Assembly (NCBI GenBank): GCA_012274445.1
Contig: JAAROD010000004.1
Coordinates: forward strand, 744,001 to 808,000
Direction: 5' to 3'
DNA: 64,000 nucleotides
From: Sclerotiophoma versabilis
Taxonomy: Eukaryota > Ascomycota > Dothideomycetes > Pleosporales > Didymellaceae
The translations under genes and the position numbers were made by a program. Positions 32,901 to 41,566 of this stretch are shown in pieces; position 1 is the first letter of the stretch, and every line of letters begins with the position of its first letter. A model generated the notes under the pieces. That model was not told the origin of the DNA, searched no databases, and saw only the letters and a program-made list of their open reading frames with translations.

Positions 32901-35407
32901 AGAGATGTACAACACGGCCCACTGCTCTTTGCAGGGGTGGCATGTACCAGAGGTGGCATCCACGCCCAAAATGCGTGTCATCTCGGAGCAGGCCATCCTC
33001 AGGTGCCGCCCATAGCTTTCGCTGGACGCGATCTTGGAGTCAGCGTAGGCTTCTCCTAGAGGCCGGCTGAGATCGATGGTGCCGGCGTCCAGAAGAGGTT
33101 CCCTGGACGTGGTGTCGCTAGTCATGGAGGACGCGCTTGCGCTCAAAATCGAGCTTGCGTCGGTCGCGGTAGCAGAAGCGCTGCGGAACGGCATCGAGAC
33201 TCCAGATATGGAGGAGGCAGACGACGCGACTCCGCCTCGGCGTTCAGCGTCCTTGTTAAGGTGACTTGACGATGGGCGCCGCTCAGGGAAGAGCGTGTTG
33301 ACCAAAGTGATGATATCCGACGGGCATAGTACAATGAATGGCTGTACTTCCACCGTCTCTCGTGGAGAGGTGATGGCCTTGGCTGGTAGAAGGATGGGCT
33401 TGGAATAGGTTTTCGTGTGTTTGAATCTAGCTATTATGCTCTCGATATGAGTACGGATCTCTGGAAGAACAGGTACTTGTTGCTTCCTATCACCAAAGTC
33501 AGCGTCCTGGAAAAGGCGGTAACCAAAGGAAAGCTCGTACCAATTGTAGGTCAAATCCAAGACATGTTTTTGTGCGCGGACTGCGATTTCCTTGAGGATC
33601 TTTTGTCGGGCATGCTCGCTGATGTGGTGTTGTATCATGATGCCATGCGTCTGTTCTGGTTAGCTTGGAATCTGGAAGCTACTTGAGGTAAACATGCCTC
33701 AGGATGGATGATGGCGTTCATCAAATAGGTGGTAAAAAGCCAACGTGAAACGAAGAAACTCTGGGCTCCGCGACGAATGCCCCTCTCGTCGTCCAGCTTG
33801 CGGAGAATGGCATTTCCAATTTCCAGGACTCCCTCTGGAATACCTCCAGCGCTGGGCTCATCATCCACGACCTCGAACAGGCGTTTCACGGCCTTGTCGA
33901 AAAACTCATCAGCAGCGATGGTGTCCTTGGTGCTCCGCGGTGCCGGCTGGCCTTGTCGCGTGGGTTGGTCCTCGGCCTTTTCCAACAGAAACTGGCCATC
34001 TTGCAAGGTCTGCATCAGGTAGAGTTCCAGATTGGCTTTGCCAGGCCACTCTCGCATGCCGGCCCATACGTCGAGGATGGTCTTGACAAATCTGTCCGTT
34101 CCGGCCTTGTTCTCCTTGATCATCTTGGCGCATGTGGTAGCCCAAACATCGGTGCGGCGCAGGTCCTCGGCGGAATCGGGACCAGACGAGTTAGCAAAAA
34201 TGGTGTATACGAGGGCGGCGAGGGGATCATGTCGCTGGAAGCTCAACAGGCGCTCCACCGGAGTGGGACCATTCTGGGTGGGCTTGCTCGCAGCGGGGTT
34301 CTTGGCCCTCGCGCCAGTGATGGCAATGACAGACTCGACAGGATCAAGGGCTTGACGAAAGGAGGAAAGAGAGGCAAGTTCTTGCTGAGACAAGCTCGCA
34401 ATCCTCGCAGCAAGGAAATCAGGATTGGTGCGGAGTTCGGAAATGAAATCAAAAAGGTCGTCCAAGATCTTGGACGGGACGTGATTGAGAAAGGTAGAGA
34501 AGGAGAGGGAGGCCTTGTCGGTCTTGAGCGTGCTCTTGGCCTTTGCCAGCTCCAGGTCGGGCTCGAGGAGGGCGTACTGGCGGGTGGCGTCGCACGAGTT
34601 GCGGACGTCGTTCAGGGCATTGTAGAGCAGGGCAAAGTTCTTCTTGTCGTCGGAGCGGAAGTTGTCGACCAGGGTGCGGTAGGCCAGCTCGCCGCAGTGG
34701 ACCAGGCGTGCAGAGAGGGCGCTGGAGACCAGCCAGCGGTGCAGGCGGATGCGCGAGTGGGCCTTGCGCTGCTCCTGGTAGCCCTGCAGGCGGATGAGGT
34801 GGGCGAGCTCGGCGAGGGAGGTGGCAGAGGTGGGGATGGCGGCGGTGGGCAGGAGGGCGTCGCTGTAGGCAGAGAGGTCGGCGGGGAGCAGCCGGGGCAG
34901 CTTGCCGGCGGGGGCGGAGAGGGAGGAGGCCATGTGCGGGCGCGGCAGGGCATTGAGCTGGGCGTTGTGCGGGAGCGGCAGGGCGTTGAGCTGGGCGTTG
35001 TGCTGGAGCGGCAGGGCATGGTGGGCGCCGTGGGTGCTGTGTTCGTGGGCGCCAGGCCGCGACCCCAAGCTCATGGTCGCGGGGGGCTGGTCGCGCTGGT
35101 GGGAGCGCGGGGACGGCGACAGCGAGGGCGAGGGCGAGGGCGAGGACGAGGGCGGCGGCGGCGACGACCTGGGGGCAGCAGAGGGCCGTGGAGCCTCGGT
35201 GGGCGGGTCGACGGTCACAGTTGTAGGCGCGGAGGGGTGTTGCGGCGTGTGGGCGCGGGACGACAGCTTGGACACGCTCGACTCGCTCGACACATGGGGG
35301 ACGGCGGGCGACTGGGCTGGGAGAGGGTCAGTAGTCGTGTCAGGCGTGGCAGGCGCGCAGCGGGAGGGCAGCGCCAGGTCGTCGTCGTTCCAGCGCTGCC
35401 AGCTCAT
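29901..35407 (-). CDS. Large RasGAP-like GTPase-activator protein (~1,819 residues)
   Basis: Two exons, 35407-33698 and 33650-29901, join across a 47-nt GC-AG intron in phase 0. Around the junction the protein reads SFFVSRWLFTTYLMNAIIHPE then THGIMIQHHISEHARQKIL, followed by KEIAVRAQKHV. This follows the RasGAP pattern (F..RF..PAI..P...gi....aR..L..iak..Q), preceded by the expected IPEGVLEIGNAI helix. The N-terminal 170 residues are Pro/Ser-rich and disordered. A helical region (about 240-500) precedes the GAP core. After it come LCPSDIITLVNTLFPERRP, acidic and basic disordered stretches, conserved-looking helical blocks (WFVWLKQSQERSDGMIEEM; FPYNVAFRRLLSKFATHPNPY) and a C-terminal segment with Sel1-like AVAERELAIFYL. 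The start at 35407 (MSWQRW) is preferred over the in-frame ATG at 35587, because the intervening codons are simple repeat. The likely role is down-regulating a Ras-family GTPase; domain assignment is by eye. Confidence 0.68.
33651..33697 (-). other. GC-AG intron of the RasGAP-like gene
   Basis: Read on minus: donor GAG|GCATGT, branch GCTAAC, acceptor GAACAG, 47 nt, phase 0. No GT donor nearby gives a frame-preserving intron of normal size; the only phase-0 GT would leave 32 nt. Exon AG before GC and the following ATGT fit the strong-consensus rule for GC donors. Confidence 0.75.
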
Positions 35408-35456
35408 CGTACAGAGCGCACTGATGCGCGCCGGGTTGTTGCAGATTGGGCAGGAC

Positions 35457-35541
35457 AGCACTGCACAGCACTGCACTGCGCTGCACTGCACTGCACTGCA
35501 CTGCACTGCACTGGCACTGGCACTGGCACTGGCACTGGCAC
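35457..35541. repeat. Compound microsatellite: (CTGCA)n then (CTGGCA)n
   Basis: About eight near-perfect 5-nt units (one with CTGCG) followed by four to five 6-nt units. It lies 50-135 nt upstream of the preferred start of the RasGAP-like gene, in the presumed 5' leader. The part with 6-nt units reads Ala-Ser repeats and the part with 5-nt units reads a Val-Gln-Cys-Ser-Ala pattern on the minus strand. Confidence 0.9.
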
Positions 35542-35659
35542 GCGCACGGGAGACGACACGGGCCGCGACAGGAGGAAACGCTCTCACGTACGGGGAGGAG
35601 TGTGCGGCAGCATGCTGGCGTCGCCATGAGGCGGCATTGGCCTACTCGAACTCGACATA

Positions 35660-35683
35660 CAGCAGCAGCAGCAGCAGCAGCAG
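35660..35683. repeat. (CAG)8 trinucleotide repeat
   Basis: Eight perfect CAG units in non-coding DNA upstream of the RasGAP-like gene. Confidence 0.95.
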
Positions 35684-36843
35684 CGTACGGCGCTCTACCA
35701 CATTGCCAGACAGGGCGTGCGGACTCGGGGCTACTTTGGGCGCGCCTCCACCGCGACGCGGCTGTCGAGGAGCGGATGCGTTGTCAGTCTGATCGGCCTC
35801 AGGGCAAGCTCCCGCCGTGGTCGAGGGTCGCGCGCGGCTGTGATAGGCGGGGCTCGAGTCAGCGAGCTTGCGCAACGACGCCAGCCAACGGGCGCTGGCC
35901 AGAGAGTGGGAAGCGAGGGGAGCGGCGGCGAGGGCGAGCAGGAACAGGAGCGGCGGCAGCTGAATGTGTTCGCGTTGTTGTTCACGCAGCCCGATGGCGA
36001 CGATGGACACGATGGACACGATAGACACCGCCAGCGCCCTTTTAGCAACGCTGCTGAGCGCCCGCCATGACTTGCAGCTCCAGCACACGTCGCTGCGAGC
36101 ATGCAGCCCAATCAGCCGCCCTCCTCGCCCGGCCACAGCAGCGCTGCCATGCATCACGCTGCAGCCCGCCCAAATGCCTCATCAGCAGCGACGACCTGCG
36201 CGCTGCACCGCGCTGCCATACTACAAGCCGTGTAGCTGCGAGCGGGCCTAGCGCCCTCGAACCGCCTGAAACACAGGGAACCCCTCCCACTCGCCAAAAC
36301 AGCTCCTCTGCGCCCGTCAACCTCGCCTGCCTCGCCTGTTGTTTCGACCTCCTCTGACGCCCTCCCGCCTCGCTCGCTCCCGCCCCTCTAGACCCATTTA
36401 GCCCGCATGCAGCACACCACCCTCACCCGCCGCACATGGCCCTCGTCTCAGACACGCTGCAGCAAAGACCCATCGCCTGCCACTCGTCTCCTCCACCGCC
36501 CGTCGACCATCTGCAGCAGCGTCTCGACCTCGTGACGTGCCCACAACTGTGTGGCCTCGCTTCTGCCCTGCACTGACCGGGGTCCCCATAGGTGTCACTG
36601 CTGCGCTTGCCGTCTGCGCTTGATGTGCTGGCACCCCTTAACCAGAACGACGCATATGCACAGTTTTGCTGTCACCCATTCACTGCTCGCCCCATTGGTG
36701 CTCCGTCTGCGGTAATGCTCAGAGCCTCGGGTTGTAGGTCCTGGGATTTGCTGGTGTAGAACTGCGACTCCGAACTGCTCTGAACTGGGCGAACGGCGTT
36801 TGTGTGCTTGGAGCTGCACACGTTGCCTCTGAACCCAGTCGAG

Positions 36844-36969
36844 ACACTAAACCTGACTGTCATTACACTAAACCTGACTGTCATTACACTAAACCTGACT
36901 GTCCATACACTGAACGTGACTGTCAATACACAAAACGTGACTGTCGATACACAAAACGTGACTGTCGAT
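36844..36969. repeat. 21-nt tandem array, six copies
   Basis: Six exact-length units of the type ACACTAAACCTGACTGTCATT (one continuous run). Copies 1 and 2 are identical, copies 5 and 6 are identical, and 3 and 4 are intermediates, which shows stepwise divergence. The period is a multiple of three, so frames stay open on both strands across the array. Confidence 0.95.
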
Positions 36970-37206
36970 ACGGGCTGTTGCTCGATGCAGCCCATGTCCC
37001 TGCCGTGATTCTACTGTGCACCCATCCATGTTCAAGGAGAATTATCATCATGCGCTGTGTACACGCTACGCGACGATATCCTATCTTGTAAGACGACACC
37101 AGACAGGGATACCTTTCCCAATCTCCCATGTGCGACGACACCGCCAGTCCAGCAACCTGGACACAAGCTCTGCCTCGACCCTGCCCGCACACAGTGTCAC
37201 GAGACT

Positions 37207-37278
37207 GCCCAGCCAGCTCCGACCACTCGAACAACTCGACATGCCCAGCCAGCTCCGACAACTCGAACAACTGGACAT
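37207..37278. repeat. 36-nt direct tandem duplication
   Basis: Two adjacent 36-nt units starting GCCCAGCCAGCTCCGAC, differing at two positions, about 55 nt before the PPX1 stop region on the opposite strand. Confidence 0.9.
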
Positions 37279-37332
37279 GCCCAACGCTTGCTACAGCTGA
37301 CTTTTGCGCCCTCTAGCCGTGCACTGGTCAAG

Positions 37333-38688
37333 TCAACTGTGACCCTGCCTCAGCAACGGCGCGACACGTTTCCGACTGTGTTGCACTTGGCGCTGCCACC
37401 ACACTCGTCTCCACTGCCCGCTGTCCTCGCTACTCGCCACCTGCGAGTCTCCATCCCAGTCTTCGAGCCCAAGTTCCTCCCGTGACTTCTCTGCAAACCT
37501 CTTCGCCCAAGACACGCCCTTGTCGCTGAAAGCCCAAAGGAGGAGCTCGCGCTGGAAGTCGCCGTTGCACGAACTCGACGTGGTCATGATGCTGTACAGG
37601 TCAAGCTCATGGGCTTTCGCAAACGATTGAAGCTGGTTGAGAAACGCTTCGGAGGATGCTGAAGAGGCTTCCTCGTTCGCTTTGTTTTGCAGAAACGAGA
37701 TGGGCTTGACAACGGAGCTGATACCGAGCTTCTGGCCGTCACTCTGCTCCCACTCCTTGTAGTCCTTTTGTAGTATGTCCTGCAACTTCAACCCTCCCAC
37801 GTCCTTCTTCGCTGCGTCAATGGCTTCATAGAAGCTTGTGCGGTCGAAGCTCGTGGCCAACTGTGGGCAAAGCAAGATCTTGGCCTCAAGAAACTCTACA
37901 GCCTTCCGGTCGTGATCAGTCGTCTTGCTCTTGTCCTGGAGATTCGCGGTATCGATGAGGATGCTCGCTAATCCCAGTTGAGCAACACTTGCATCCCATC
38001 GTTTTACAACAGCATCGTCATCGGAAAGACTGTCGTCACCTTGGGCGTGGGCAGCGCCAGAAGACAGGGCAGAACCCGACAGCATGTCCCATGTGGGTCG
38101 GATGTAGTTTGTGATCAGACTCGTGCAACTTCCGCTCTTCTCGATTATGCGCGGCTCGTCGCCCGTGTCCCTGGGTACCTGTTCCTCATCATCGTGGTGA
38201 TCAATGACACCCTGCACACGACCGGAGTACATCTTGCCAAGCTGGCCTTGCAGTGCGTTGTGGTCGACAAGGATCCACTTTGTGTTCTCAGGCTTCAGTT
38301 TGGCTTGAATCTCCGACAGTGCGGGAAGGTCGTCGAGTGTGATGAGATGCGTTGGCTCCATGTTTGCGTACTTGAACACGGCCAGGAACTCGGGTCTCAT
38401 CTGGATGCCAGAAGCTGGCATGTTGGTCACGGGAATGTAAAGTGGCGTAAAGCCATTCTTGGGCGGCGCCATAGAACGGACATATGCATACAAAATCTGA
38501 CATGTCATCGAGTCGAGATCTATCACCCATCAGCCCCAGATGCTTTCATGTCTGTCGCATGGAAGACTCTGACCGGCGGACTCATTGCCAATGACCAGAG
38601 TGACCTTCTGGTTCGAGCTGATAGCGGAGCGTAAAGCACTCTTTGCATGCGTGAGAAAACCACGCAGTGAGTTTCTTGGTGTCGCCAT
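37333..38688 (-). CDS. PPX1: Exopolyphosphatase (DHH family, PPX1)
   Basis: Releases terminal phosphate from inorganic polyphosphate, using divalent metal; in yeast PPX1 is mainly cytosolic. Two exons, 38688-38574 and 38519-37333, join over a 54-nt intron (GTCAGA donor, GATAG acceptor) to 433 residues; yeast PPX1 is slightly under 400. DHH-family metal motifs are complete: VIGNESADLDS (Asp39/Asp41, the first Asp split by the intron), VDHN (Asp124), IDHHDDE (Asp145-His147), a GSCTSLI substrate loop and LIDTANL. The C-terminal DHHA2 region follows. Leaving out exon 1 would remove the first metal motif, so the upstream start MATPRNSLRG is required. The last about 40 residues are Trp/Arg-rich and unlike the family, perhaps because the stop region has drifted. 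The SPX-EXS gene lies 2.9 kb to the right. Confidence 0.93.
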
Positions 38689-39027
38689 TGTGTCTTGACC
38701 TATGTTCAACGCTCAGGTTGAACAAATTCACCTTCGAGGGAGGATGCAACCTGCAATGACGCAGGCTTACATAATTTGGCACGTGCACGAACTTCACGGA
38801 AAGTGGTCCTCGTGTTGATGCAGACTTAGGTACAATATCGATTGTCTTGGCTGGACTTTAAAATGTTTCCTTGTTATCAGAATTGCCAGGCCTCCAGTGA
38901 GACGTTGTACTTTTGCAAAGTTTGCAGCGCCATGCCTAGCAAAGGTGGTCAGGATGTGGCAGATTATGTTCAGCGCTTAGAGAGGCACGCCGCTTGATCG
39001 GTTGTACGTGTGAATATGTGGTTCTGC
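38689..39027. other. Short promoter/3' flank
   Basis: PPX1 promoter and the 3' end of the next minus-strand gene; no coding frame seen. Confidence 0.4.
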
Positions 39028-39838
39028 TCAATTAAGCTCAACACTCCCAGAGGGTACACCCTTCATGCTCCTCAAACGTCGAGCGAAGAACTGCATGATG
39101 GGCAGCATCTCGTCTCGATTGCTGGGCATAGCATCGCCATTCTTCTTCCAGTCCTTGATCTCGACAAACTCAAACGCGTCTTTTAGCTTCGAGGCAGCGC
39201 TGTCTGTGACCGCGGACGCTCTAGATGCCCGGCAGATCAGGACTGGAGTTCTGCTCTTTTTCGTCTTCAGAGACAGCGAGGACGATAACCTGCCCCCAAT
39301 GCTGACCACCCCTCCAAGCTCCTCGTCTTCAAGCTCTGCAGCAGCCTGTAGGCCAACCATGCCTCCCTGTCCGAAACCAAATATGATGATCTCGCGGGGC
39401 TTGTAGCCGCACTTGCCGACAAGGCCCTCGCGAATCACCTTGTCCAGTACTAGCCGTGTCGATGCCTTGAAGCCTGTATCCATGTCCATTTCACCCGTGG
39501 TTTGGTCGAAGATCATGTCGTCGCCCCAGTGGAAGCCACCGAGGTCAAAGGGCAACGGAGCAGGTGCTTGTATAGCGATGCATGCTGTCTCAGGGAGATT
39601 AAGCTGCTGTCCCAATCGCGTGAAGGAAGCGTTCGTGTCACCGAGGCCGTGCAGGAGAATGAGGACGTTGGTGGGCTGTTGCGAGGATGGTGCTGCGCTT
39701 GTCAGCTACATTCACAAGCCGGCTGCGCTGTTGCGGCAGGTTTTGCTTCACTCCAAACAGGGATTCTGGCGTACCAGGTGTGACGCTCAGGTTCACCGAG
39801 GACGGGAAGTCGGCCTTCGTGGGCAGTCGCCCTGGCAT
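39028..39838 (-). CDS. Phospholipase/carboxylesterase-family protein with degenerate catalytic triad
   Basis: Alpha/beta-hydrolase of the acyl-protein thioesterase/phospholipase-carboxylesterase family. Two exons, 39838-39775 and 39692-39028, join over an 82-nt intron (GTACGC donor, GCTGAC branch, CGCAG acceptor) to 242 residues. N-terminal ILLHGLGDTNASF, PFDLGGFHWGDD and the nucleophile-elbow region IIIFGFGQGGM are clear. However, the elbow normally reads GFSQGG; here Gly129 replaces the serine. The usual GxxDxxV acid block is replaced by RASRASAVTDS, and the usual GxxH block near the end by KKNGDAMPSNRDEML, with no histidine. All three triad positions thus look lost while the fold signature remains, so a non-enzymatic or altered role is likely. 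The C-terminal PIMQFFARRLRS block looks well kept. The start at 39838 (MPGRLPTKADFP) matches the family N terminus. Confidence 0.85.
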
Positions 39839-40618
39839 GGCTGGTGGGCGTTGTGCGTTGTTGCAAGCATGCTGATGAGGGGCCCACCACGTCTGACGCA
39901 GGCGGTGAAGGGATTCGCGGCTGCGGGAGATCGCTAAGCCAAGCGACCAAAACGCTTGGAAGCTGCCATCTTGCACAGATGCTGTGACAACCTCCAGAGT
40001 GTGACAGCAGTCTTACGGAGACTGTAGTACAAACCAACACGTATTCAATGCACCGCCACAGCTTTCAGCTGCTGTGCATCTTCGTATTCAATGCCCGAGG
40101 CAGATGGCGCCAATGGCGAAGCTTTGATCTAAGGAAGCTTAGCTGTCTTAGCGCGGGGAGAGAGTCCGGCCGCAGCGCATTACGCATGCGCCTAGGCCTC
40201 ATCAAGGTGCTGATGGATGCTGCCTCCGTTCTGGCCGACCAGCTGGCCTATCAAACGATCCAATGGCGACATGATACTGCTCCGTAGTGTATCACCGGGG
40301 GGCCCGTCTCTTGCAGAAGTGCCGCAGCTGAGCCACTGTTGGACCCTGGATGACTGATGCAAATCAAGGACGGAGGGGCAAGTGCATGCATTCGCTGTCG
40401 TACGTTTGAAGCTGGGCCCTAGATGACGGAAGATGGCAGCATAGACTCCGTTTGAGGATGGCGGGGTATGAGAAGCTGCAGCTACTTAAGGCCATCGCTC
40501 TGCCCGTCGTTGACCTCACTTCATACATCCACATCCACATCCACAAGCACTACGTCTCTCTCTCTCTCACCACACTTACCTTTCACATCCCACCTTTCAG
40601 GTCAACCTCACATTCACA
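39839..40618. other. Divergent intergenic region
   Basis: Promoters of the pseudo-hydrolase gene (leftward) and the cipC-like gene (rightward). No credible gene. A CT-rich leader precedes the cipC start. Confidence 0.45.
40555..40570 (+). promoter_or_regulatory. CT-rich tract before cipC start
   Basis: A run of CTCTCTCTCTCTCTC about 50 nt before the ATG. Such pyrimidine blocks often mark transcription starts of strongly expressed filamentous-fungal genes. Confidence 0.4.
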
Positions 40619-41115
40619 ATGGGCTTCTGGGGTATGTCCTGAATTGTTTCTTATCCCAGTATCATGACTGACACTCCAACAGACCACGGCGAGAAGTCGT
40701 ACGACCAGGTCTACAACAACGACAGCTTCGAGGAGAACAAGTCCAGCTTCGGCCATGAGCTTATAGCTGGAGGTGCTGCCTTCGCTGGCTTCAAGGCGTT
40801 CGAGGACCACCAGCGCAAGGAGGGTTCGTCGACGCCTCATGTAATCACAGCGAACATAGACTGACAGCTACTTCAGGCAAGCCCGTCTCCCACGCTTTCG
40901 CCAAGGAGCTTGTTGCTGGCTTCGCTGCGGCGGAGGTCGACAAGCTTGCAGAGACAAAGGGCGAGGACTGGTTCGACAGGGAGAAGGCCAAGCACCAGGC
41001 CAAGCAGCACGCTGAGCGCATGTATGACGAGCAGTACATCGACAACCACGGTGCGGATCAGTACGATCCCAACCAGTACAGCCGCCCCGAGCGACTCGAG
41101 CGCCGCGATTGGTAA
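40619..41115 (+). CDS. cipC: CipC-like antibiotic/stress-response protein
   Basis: Small soluble protein of the CipC family (named for induction by concanamycin in Aspergillus nidulans); molecular function is unknown, and expression usually rises in stress or host contact. Three exons, 40619-40631 (13 nt), 40683-40823 and 40877-41115, join in frame over 51- and 53-nt introns to 130 residues. Family blocks: MGFWDHGEKSYDQVY at the N terminus, the paired HELIAGGAAFAGFKAFEDHQ and KELVAGFAAAEVDKLAETKG segments, and a charged C-terminal helix ending YSRPERLERRDW. The two helical segments are themselves repeats of one another. The 13-nt first exon carries only MGFW plus one base, so the start depends on that splice, and the donor of intron 2 is the less common GTTCGT. 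Confidence 0.92.
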
Positions 41116-41566
41116 ATGCTATGCACTGCGCATAGGATGTAGATAGACGATGAATGACAAAAACTTGAACAAGATACCTCTGATGGGCATTTCGGCAGTG
41201 CCATGTTGCTTTCTTGATATTAATCACCGGCTCTGGTTGGCTGGTGTCGAACTCCGTATCGCGGAGGAAGACAACCGTGTGGTTGATGGGGAGACAAGGC
41301 GCTGATGACGTTTGAGTTGCGCTCGTGCCAAATGGCGATCTGCCAGCCGAGTCCCCTGCTGCGATTAGTGTGACCAGGCTGTCACTGCCGGCATGTAGTA
41401 CGCAGACCCTGTCTGTGGATTGTAGCACCCGAATCCTCCTGCACAAGCCGGTGGAGGATTCGCAGTACGCTTGGACGACCTTGTCGAGCCCTCATGTCTT
41501 TGCAGAGCTCTGCGTGCAGCACAGCGTGACCCTGATCTGCGCTCTGGACGCGCCCGCGGCGCCAAC
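41116..41566 (+). promoter_or_regulatory. Intergenic/promoter of SYG1-like gene
   Basis: About 450 nt between co-directional genes; no supported coding frame. Confidence 0.35.

Larger units (their letters stand above)
35408..37332. other. GC-rich intergenic region with repeats
   Basis: Upstream of the RasGAP-like gene and downstream of PPX1. Overlapping frames up to about 190 codons on both strands are low-complexity and have no domain. Holds the microsatellites at 35.5-35.7 kb, a six-copy 21-nt array and a 36-nt tandem duplication. Confidence 0.5.

Noticed and set aside
35408..35587. ATG at 35587 as the RasGAP-like start
   Set aside because: In frame, but the 60 added residues are pure microsatellite; MSWQRW at 35407 is the more natural start. 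Kept only as a hypothesis among the findings.
33953..35629. 558-codon plus-strand open frame
   Set aside because: Lies wholly antisense to the first exon of the RasGAP-like gene in GC-rich DNA; its composition is Gly/Arg/Val low-complexity and it has no domain.
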